A DNA stretch of 64,000 nt, taken from Corynebacterium cystitidis. GTDB lineage: Bacteria > Actinomycetota > Actinomycetes > Mycobacteriales > Mycobacteriaceae. This document shows, one piece after another, positions 59,186-64,000 of this stretch. The stretch covers positions 1,984,001 to 2,048,000 of the forward strand of contig NZ_LT906473.1 in assembly GCF_900187295.1 (NCBI RefSeq), read 5' to 3'. The first letter of the stretch is position 1, and each line of letters opens with the position of its first letter. A program made the position numbers and the translations under genes. The notes beneath the pieces were generated by a model. That model made no database searches. It was not told where the DNA came from and saw only the letters and a program-made list of their open reading frames with translations.

Positions 59186-59614
59186 ATGCCCACACCCACT
59201 ATCGCTCACCTAGATACCGCCACGCTTACCAACGAACACCTAGATCAGCTCCGAGCCCTCATCAATGCTGACCCTACATCCTCCCTCGCCGTGGTCCTGC
59301 AGCGCATTATCTTCGCACACGAAGATGGCATCGGCGTTGACGTTCTTTCCTCCGATGCGGAACTTACTCCGAACGAGGCCGCACACTTGCTCAAAGTGAG
59401 CCGTCCACACCTCCTGTCGTTCATGGACACGGGCGCGCTACCTTTCCGCCGTGTCGGCACGCACCGTCGTATCGCAATGAGTGATCTCAAGGTTTTCATG
59501 CAGGAGCATCGTCGCGGCAAAGAAGTTCTTGCCAATGCACTTCACTCCACTTCCCAGCCCGGACCTACCGTCGAGCTTACGAAGGATGAGATTGACGAAC
59601 TTAACGATCTATAG
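59186..59614 (+). CDS. Excisionase-type HTH protein (antitoxin-like)
   Basis: 142-aa DNA-binding protein. A helical N-terminal region (about 1-60) precedes a MerR/excisionase HTH (ELTPNEAAHLLKVSRPHLLSFMDTGALPFRRVGTHRRIAMSDLKVFM, about 65-110), and an acidic tail (ELTKDEIDELNDL) could bind a partner. Homologues often precede PIN-domain toxins. Here no toxin follows; the next gene is convergent and overlaps by 14 bp. ATG 59186 has AAAGAG 8 bp upstream; a TTG 6 bp earlier is possible. Confidence 0.75.
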   Translation: MPTPTIAHLDTATLTNEHLDQLRALINADPTSSLAVVLQRIIFAHEDGIGVDVLSSDAELTPNEAAHLLKVSRPHLLSFMDTGALPFRRVGTHRRIAMSDLKVFMQEHRRGKEVLANALHSTSQPGPTVELTKDEIDELNDL

Positions 59615-60683
59615 CGATTCGCCCCTGCTGAAGATCATAAAAGAACTGCGCAATAGGCTCTTCGCGCGCACAATCCGGGCAGACTTCGAGGTGGGCGTGT
59701 GTTTTGTCGTCGCCTACGGGCACCCACCAACGCCCACACACTGCTTCGACCGCTAGACCCTCCACATAAGCACGGGTGAGACTGTTTTTATGCGTGTAGT
59801 GAATGACGGACGGTGCTGGAGGGTCACACCGTTGCGTCGGTAGTTCATGCGAAGCAGTACCCAAAATCTGATGGATCTTACCCCTCGCAACCACCATGTG
59901 AGCTTCATAGTTCTTCCCATAGCGAGCCTCAATCAAGCACTCATCAGGTTGCACAAACGGTACGCACGTGCGGAGCAACTCCTGGAGATCCAGGGGCGAC
60001 ATACGCTCCGCCGGAATTATGAGGACGACCATGTCGAAGTCAGCCTCCGGACGGCTTTCAAGCCACGCGTCATCCGCTACCGCATCCACGGACACCGACA
60101 ACTCATAAACATTGTCTGTCTGCGGAAAACAAACTGTGAAAGCCTTCTCACTCCGACCTTCCAGGCTCCCCCGCAGCGCATCAATCAGCGCCCGTAAAGT
60201 GGCGACACGGAAGTCCGCCCACAATTCCTCTTGCCTTGCGTGCTCAAGTATTTTTACGTCAGCAGAACTCGGCCCTAGCGAACCCGCAGCCTTAAGCCCC
60301 TTGATCTTAGTCGCACCGGATTTATGAAACTCATCATGGCGGTCCACATGGATTAACCAATAGCAGTCAGTCGACTCGTCGTAGATCACCGCACCGCGAA
60401 TGGCCGGACTAACAGTGTCACGCGCTTCAAACACCGGAAGGTGAGCCTCAGCAGACATCGCCCTATGTTGCTCAAATCTTGACGCACGAAAACGATCCGC
60501 ACAATACGACAACAATGCAACGTCTTGCTCCGCTGCTATGCACGCCTGGGACAGCCATCCTATCTTGGCGACCTCATCCTCAGTGCGTCGCGCCTCCAGA
60601 TATGGTGTCTTAACGCTTTCAGGAAGACGGTCAAGCTGATTCAAGGCTTTGAGAGTCTTCACAGTAGGACGCACGCGGATCAT
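59601..60683 (-). CDS. DUF3039-type protein with large unknown N-terminal region
   Basis: 360 aa, cytoplasmic. Residues about 1-270 are not recognised; features are VIYDESTDCYWLIHVDRHDEFHKSG and a helical ELWADFRVATLRALIDALRG. The C-terminus resembles DUF3039 zinc-binding proteins (VIHYTHKNSLTRAYVEGLAVEAVCGRWWVPV, then HLEVCPDCAREEP) with Cys/His ligands. ATG 60683 is chosen because TACAAT lies 7 bp upstream, suggesting a leaderless transcript; GTG 60713 is the longer option. Convergent with the HTH gene, overlapping by 14 bp. Confidence 0.68.
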   Translation of the reverse strand: MIRVRPTVKTLKALNQLDRLPESVKTPYLEARRTEDEVAKIGWLSQACIAAEQDVALLSYCADRFRASRFEQHRAMSAEAHLPVFEARDTVSPAIRGAVIYDESTDCYWLIHVDRHDEFHKSGATKIKGLKAAGSLGPSSADVKILEHARQEELWADFRVATLRALIDALRGSLEGRSEKAFTVCFPQTDNVYELSVSVDAVADDAWLESRPEADFDMVVLIIPAERMSPLDLQELLRTCVPFVQPDECLIEARYGKNYEAHMVVARGKIHQILGTASHELPTQRCDPPAPSVIHYTHKNSLTRAYVEGLAVEAVCGRWWVPVGDDKTHAHLEVCPDCAREEPIAQFFYDLQQGRIAIDR

Positions 60684-60725
60684 GCCCCATATTGTAGACC
60701 ACCCAGCCGACACGTCCGGTCGTCG

Positions 60726-62062
60726 TTAAGCGCTGCCCTGAGCCGAGTGGAACTCCTCCGCTGTCGTGTCAGCCCACCAGCGGCGCTCCGGGGTATCTAC
60801 GCGGGTGCCGTCCTCGGCCAGCTTCACGCCTAGGAAGTGGTACAGGCTGACCACGTTGTGCTCGAAACCCCACTCCGAGCCGGCCATGTACATGCCGTAC
60901 AGCTTCGCGGTAGGCAGGCCGACCAGCTCGACAGCCTCCTCCCAGTTCTCCTTCAAATTCTCGCACCAGTCGCGCAGCGTACGCATGTAATCGAAGCGGA
61001 AGGTCTCCGTGTGGACAACCTCGAGCCCAATGTCCTGCATCGCCTGGGTGATCATGCCGGAACCGGTCAGCTCACCGTCGGGGAAGATATAACGGTCAAT
61101 GAACGTGCCCTTGGCTGTTTTGTGGTTATCCGGGTACGTGATGCAGTGATTGAGTATCTTGCCCCCACATGCAGTTTGTCCTGCAAAAAGGTGAAGAAAT
61201 CGCGGTAATTATCCACACCAATATGCTCGAGGATGCCGATGGCGGAAATGCCATCAAACTCAGATTCCTGCACATCGCGGTAATCCATGTGGCGCACCTC
61301 CGCGAACTCCTCCAAGCCCTCCTCCTTGATCTTGGCCTGCGCCCACTGCGCCTGCTCCTTCGACAGCGTCACGCCAAGCGAATGCACACCCTGGCGTGCA
61401 GCGTAGCGGACCATGCCACCCCAACCACAGCCCACATCCAAGTGATGGTCGCCGGGCTTCAAACCCAACTTGTCAAAGACGGTGCGGTACTTATTCTCCT
61501 GCGCTTCTTCCAACGTGGCGTTCTCGTGCGGGTAGATCGCACACGTATAGGTCATGGAATCGCCGAGGAACAGCTCATAAAAGTCATTGCCTACGTCGTA
61601 GTGCGCAGAAATCACATCCGCATCGCGCTCCTTGGAGTGCTTCGATAGGCCCTGGCGGATGGTGCGCTCTAACCAACTGGCCTCCTCCACATCCGGAACC
61701 GGTTGGATCTGGATCGCCCCCATCGAGCCTAACGAGCGCATCACGCGCGCCATCGTCTTAAAATCAGGCTTCTTAATCTTGCGGTACAACTCACGCAAAG
61801 AATCAAAGATGCCATACGGGTGGGCCAAGTGCTCGCCTTCTACCGTCAACCCCTCGGTAACAAATGCGCGGGCCAGGCCCACATCACCCGGCGCGGTCAC
61901 GATATAGCTCAAGCCCTCCGGCGAGTTAATCCGCACAGTGTATTTGGCATCTTCCGGGCCTGTCGACGAGCCATCGAAAGCCTCCCAGCGGAAAGGGTTC
62001 TCTCCCTCGATGAATTCATCGACGATATCGGCCACAGTCAGGGGAACAAACGGGGTTGTCAT
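60726..62062 (-). pseudogene. tmsB: Fatty-acid methyltransferase TmsB (cyclopropane-synthase family), frameshifted
   Basis: SAM-dependent methyltransferase adding the C10 methylene/methyl group to oleoyl chains for tuberculostearic acid. The N-terminal part (from 62062) carries FLGDSMTYTCAIYP and the SAM site HLDVGCGWGGMVRYAARQGV. The frame breaks in a C5 run at 61162-61166. A sixth C would restore KILNHCITYPDNHKT and join it to the C-terminal part (GMITQAMQDIGLEVVHTETFR). Restored length is about 445 aa, normal. It follows the FAD enzyme by 43 bp. Real mutation, slippage-prone switch or sequencing error are all possible. Confidence 0.83.
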
Positions 62063-62105
62063 TGTGACTATTCATCCTTCACTTTCAGAGTTAAACAAAT
62101 AAGAG

Positions 62106-63641
62106 TTACGCGCCACCGACGGTCTTGTCATACAAGCTCGGGAAACGACCATCGGGGTCGTAGACCCGCTTCATCTCGTCTGGTAACGAACCACCATAGA
62201 GCTTCTCAAATTGGCTGCGGGTGTAAAACGCCTCCGAGTACAGCGACTTATGGCCACCCAGCTCAGACACTTTCTGCTCAATAACCTTGTTAAAAGCGCC
62301 GGGCTTGGCTTCGGGTGAGACATGGTCGCCGGGCACCGCCGACCAGAACCCCATGTTTACCCACGTCGTTCCTGTGTTCAGCGGGTACAAGGGCCACGGC
62401 GCGTCCTCATCCCTGGTCTTTTCGCCCTTTCCGACGAGCTCTTCAGAGCTGCCTCGCAAGCGGATGGGGCACAACCAGACCGGCTGAATATCGCAAGCAC
62501 CGAAGAACCACTCCAGCCACTCGGCGGTCTTATCTACGGTGACCTCGACGTCTTGGACCACGCGCTCGCGGTGGGGCAGACCCTTCGGACGGTTAACCAG
62601 GTTGTGTTCCACATTATATTTGCGGTCAATCCCAATCAGCTTCCAGTAAAATGCACTGCGCCGCAATTCACGAGGCCACACTGCACGCACCTGGGGATTT
62701 TGTACCCCGAAAGCGCGGGAGCACCAGAACCAGTCCGTATCCCACCGCCAAATATAGTCCCGGATGCTCAACCGGTCACGCGTCACCCCATCAGGGTGGC
62801 GCATTGCCTGGTAGAAAATCCGTTCACGGGTGTAATCCGAGGTAGGTCCCTCATCGTCAGTAGTCTGCGCGATGATCAGGTACGATTCTTCCGGCGAAAA
62901 CGACACCCCATCCAGGCCGTGAATCGGTTCGTTCTCAAAGGTGCCGTTCTCCGAATATTCGGCCATAGCCTCCTGGTAACGCGCAAGGTCGTGATAACGC
63001 ACATAGGACAGGTTGACATACTTCTTTACCGGCTCAAGCTCAATCTTCAAGCGGATCGCATAGCCCAGCGAGCCGTAGGAGTTGGGAAAGCTCCGATACA
63101 AATCCACATTGGTTTCACGCGAAGCGGTAATGATCTCGCCGGTGCCTGTTAAAATATCCATCTCGATGACGGACTCATGCGGCAAACCGTTGCGGAAAGA
63201 CGTGGACTCCACACCCATTCCGGTGACAGCCCCGCCCAAGGTGATGGTCTTTAATTGCGGAACCACAAAAGGTGCAAGCCCATGTGGAAGAGTCGCGTCG
63301 ACAAGATCCTCATACGTACACATCCCCTGAACATCAGCGGTGCGCGCTACTGGATCAACCTCAATCACCCCACCTAGACCACTAACATCCAGCCCTGCAG
63401 AATTGCCCTTGCGACCGCGAAACACGTTCGACGTCTTCTTCGCCAACCGAACACGCTGGCCATCTGGAACTGCAGCGAAGCTCTCCACCAGCGCTTCCAC
63501 ACCCCGCCGATGGGCCTGCCACCCAACAGGTTGAATCTCTTCTGCGTCGACGCTGCGCGAGGAAAAAGTATTACCCAGCACGTTGGACACAGTGCCAGCG
63601 CATCGCAATGCCCGGCTGGCGAGGTTGTATGTAAAGCTCAT
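62106..63641 (-). CDS. tmsA: FAD-binding oxidoreductase TmsA (10-methylene fatty-acid reductase)
   Basis: 511-aa VAO/PCMH-fold flavoenzyme. The FAD domain shows VRLAKKTSNVFRGRKG, VIEVDPVARTADVQGMCTYEDL and TLGGAVTGMGVESTSFRNGL. The substrate half ends GGHKSLYSEAFYTRSQFEKLYGG. Pairing with a cyclopropane-synthase-type methyltransferase directly downstream is the tmsAB (bfaAB) arrangement that makes 10-methylstearic acid in actinomycetes; the enzyme reduces the 10-methylene intermediate. The assignment rests on this pairing. Confidence 0.82.
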   Translation of the reverse strand: MSFTYNLASRALRCAGTVSNVLGNTFSSRSVDAEEIQPVGWQAHRRGVEALVESFAAVPDGQRVRLAKKTSNVFRGRKGNSAGLDVSGLGGVIEVDPVARTADVQGMCTYEDLVDATLPHGLAPFVVPQLKTITLGGAVTGMGVESTSFRNGLPHESVIEMDILTGTGEIITASRETNVDLYRSFPNSYGSLGYAIRLKIELEPVKKYVNLSYVRYHDLARYQEAMAEYSENGTFENEPIHGLDGVSFSPEESYLIIAQTTDDEGPTSDYTRERIFYQAMRHPDGVTRDRLSIRDYIWRWDTDWFWCSRAFGVQNPQVRAVWPRELRRSAFYWKLIGIDRKYNVEHNLVNRPKGLPHRERVVQDVEVTVDKTAEWLEWFFGACDIQPVWLCPIRLRGSSEELVGKGEKTRDEDAPWPLYPLNTGTTWVNMGFWSAVPGDHVSPEAKPGAFNKVIEQKVSELGGHKSLYSEAFYTRSQFEKLYGGSLPDEMKRVYDPDGRFPSLYDKTVGGA

Positions 63642-63767
63642 GAAATACTACTGTAACGGGCAAGTATAGTTTTTTCCTGCTGAGTTTCTGCCGGGAGTCT
63701 GCCTGCCGAAAGAAAGTGGCCCACCACATCGCGCGGCCACTCGCACCTTACGGTGTAGTAAGCGGCT

Positions 63768-64000
63768 TTAGTAGGTGGCCCGGCTGGCCCGTTCCTGAGT
63801 CAAGTCAGGCCCCTCCGGAAGCAGCCGCAGAATTGCCCAGGGCGCCTCGTCGACACGCGATGCGCCCACCACGGAAAGTACCTCCGGACTCTCCACAGCA
63901 TGCCGCACACCAGCCCCCGACACAACATGAAAACTATGGCCCGTATCCACCCCGATAGCCCCACTGCTCAAGCCTCGGAATTGAGTTGCTACCGACGCCC
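63768..64000 (-). CDS. eccB: ESX-4 core component EccB (3' end only)
   Basis: About 77 C-terminal residues; the frame is open to the window edge with no stop. VVSGAGVRHAVESPEVLSVVG followed by APWAILRLLPEGPDLTQERA matches the EccB tail, where a vertex strand precedes the conserved LLDLLPxGPxL segment. Location (convergent with mycP, beyond an insertion) agrees with the mycP-eccB order of ESX-4. The call relies on this tail and on context. Confidence 0.7.
   Translation of the reverse strand, partial: ASVATQFRGLSSGAIGVDTGHSFHVVSGAGVRHAVESPEVLSVVGASRVDEAPWAILRLLPEGPDLTQERASRATY

Overview
The window is a chromosomal segment of a Corynebacterium or a close mycolic-acid actinomycete (order Mycobacteriales). 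The evidence is the moderately high G+C, the gene order and the gene content. Reading leftward along the minus strand, the core runs ESX-4 (eccB, mycP, eccD, eccC, a T7SS-associated gene, two WXG100 genes), rplM-rpsI, glmM, glmS, alr-tsaE-tsaB-rimI-tsaD, groES-groEL1, whcB/whiB3, sigD-rsdA, a DUF5319 gene, guaB2-guaB3-guaA, imuA'-imuB and dnaE2. This is close to the order I recall for M. tuberculosis Rv3450c-Rv3370c and for the cg0640-cg0710 region of C. glutamicum. I cannot name the species.

Layout. 1-3416: four-gene Mn/Zn/Fe ABC importer, 5' end cut off. 3328-6423: error-prone polymerase DnaE2, overlapping the importer tail-to-tail. 6566-9265: methionine importer metQNI behind a McbR-type operator; metN carries a frameshift and a 126-bp tandem duplication. 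9274-16994: SulP transporter, a broken GT4 glycosyltransferase, a sucrase/ferredoxin-like gene, an AMIN-like lipoprotein, the imuA'-imuB mutasome genes and a small membrane protein. 17004-20131: EsrISR/LiaFSR-like envelope-stress system. 20087-24960: purine (GMP) genes. 25010-29171: sigD/rsdA, whcB and the CIRCE-controlled groESL1. 29419-36597: the t6A genes (tsaB, tsaD, tsaE) with rimI and alr, then a decayed hipBA module. 36658-45985: glmS, a hydrolase-like gene, a two-component system, a three-gene operon of ESX-neighbourhood proteins and glmM. 46000-49160: an accessory, IS-scarred patch with a secreted tendamistat-like protein. 49296-59019: rplM-rpsI and the ESX-4 secretion locus. 59020-63767: an insertion separating mycP from eccB, holding a solitary excisionase-type HTH gene behind 9-bp iterons, a DUF3039-type gene, and the tmsA-tmsB pair for 10-methyl-branched (tuberculostearic) fatty acid. 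63768-64000: the 3' end of eccB.

How it fits together. dnaE2 and imuA'-imuB form the SOS mutasome, and both have a LexA-like box just upstream. The metQNI operator points to sulphur/methionine control. The CIRCE element points to HrcA control of groESL1. Envelope functions are dense here: glmS/glmM and alr (peptidoglycan), EsrISR (envelope stress), ESX-4 (secretion) and tmsAB (membrane lipids).

Four genes are broken by frameshift or deletion (metN, the GT4 gene, hipA, tmsB). Some may be true pseudogenes and some may be base-calling errors; tmsB breaks in a C5 run. A 12-mer, TCGTCGTTAAGC, and its TCGTCG-NN-AAGC family recur far above chance, mostly on one strand.
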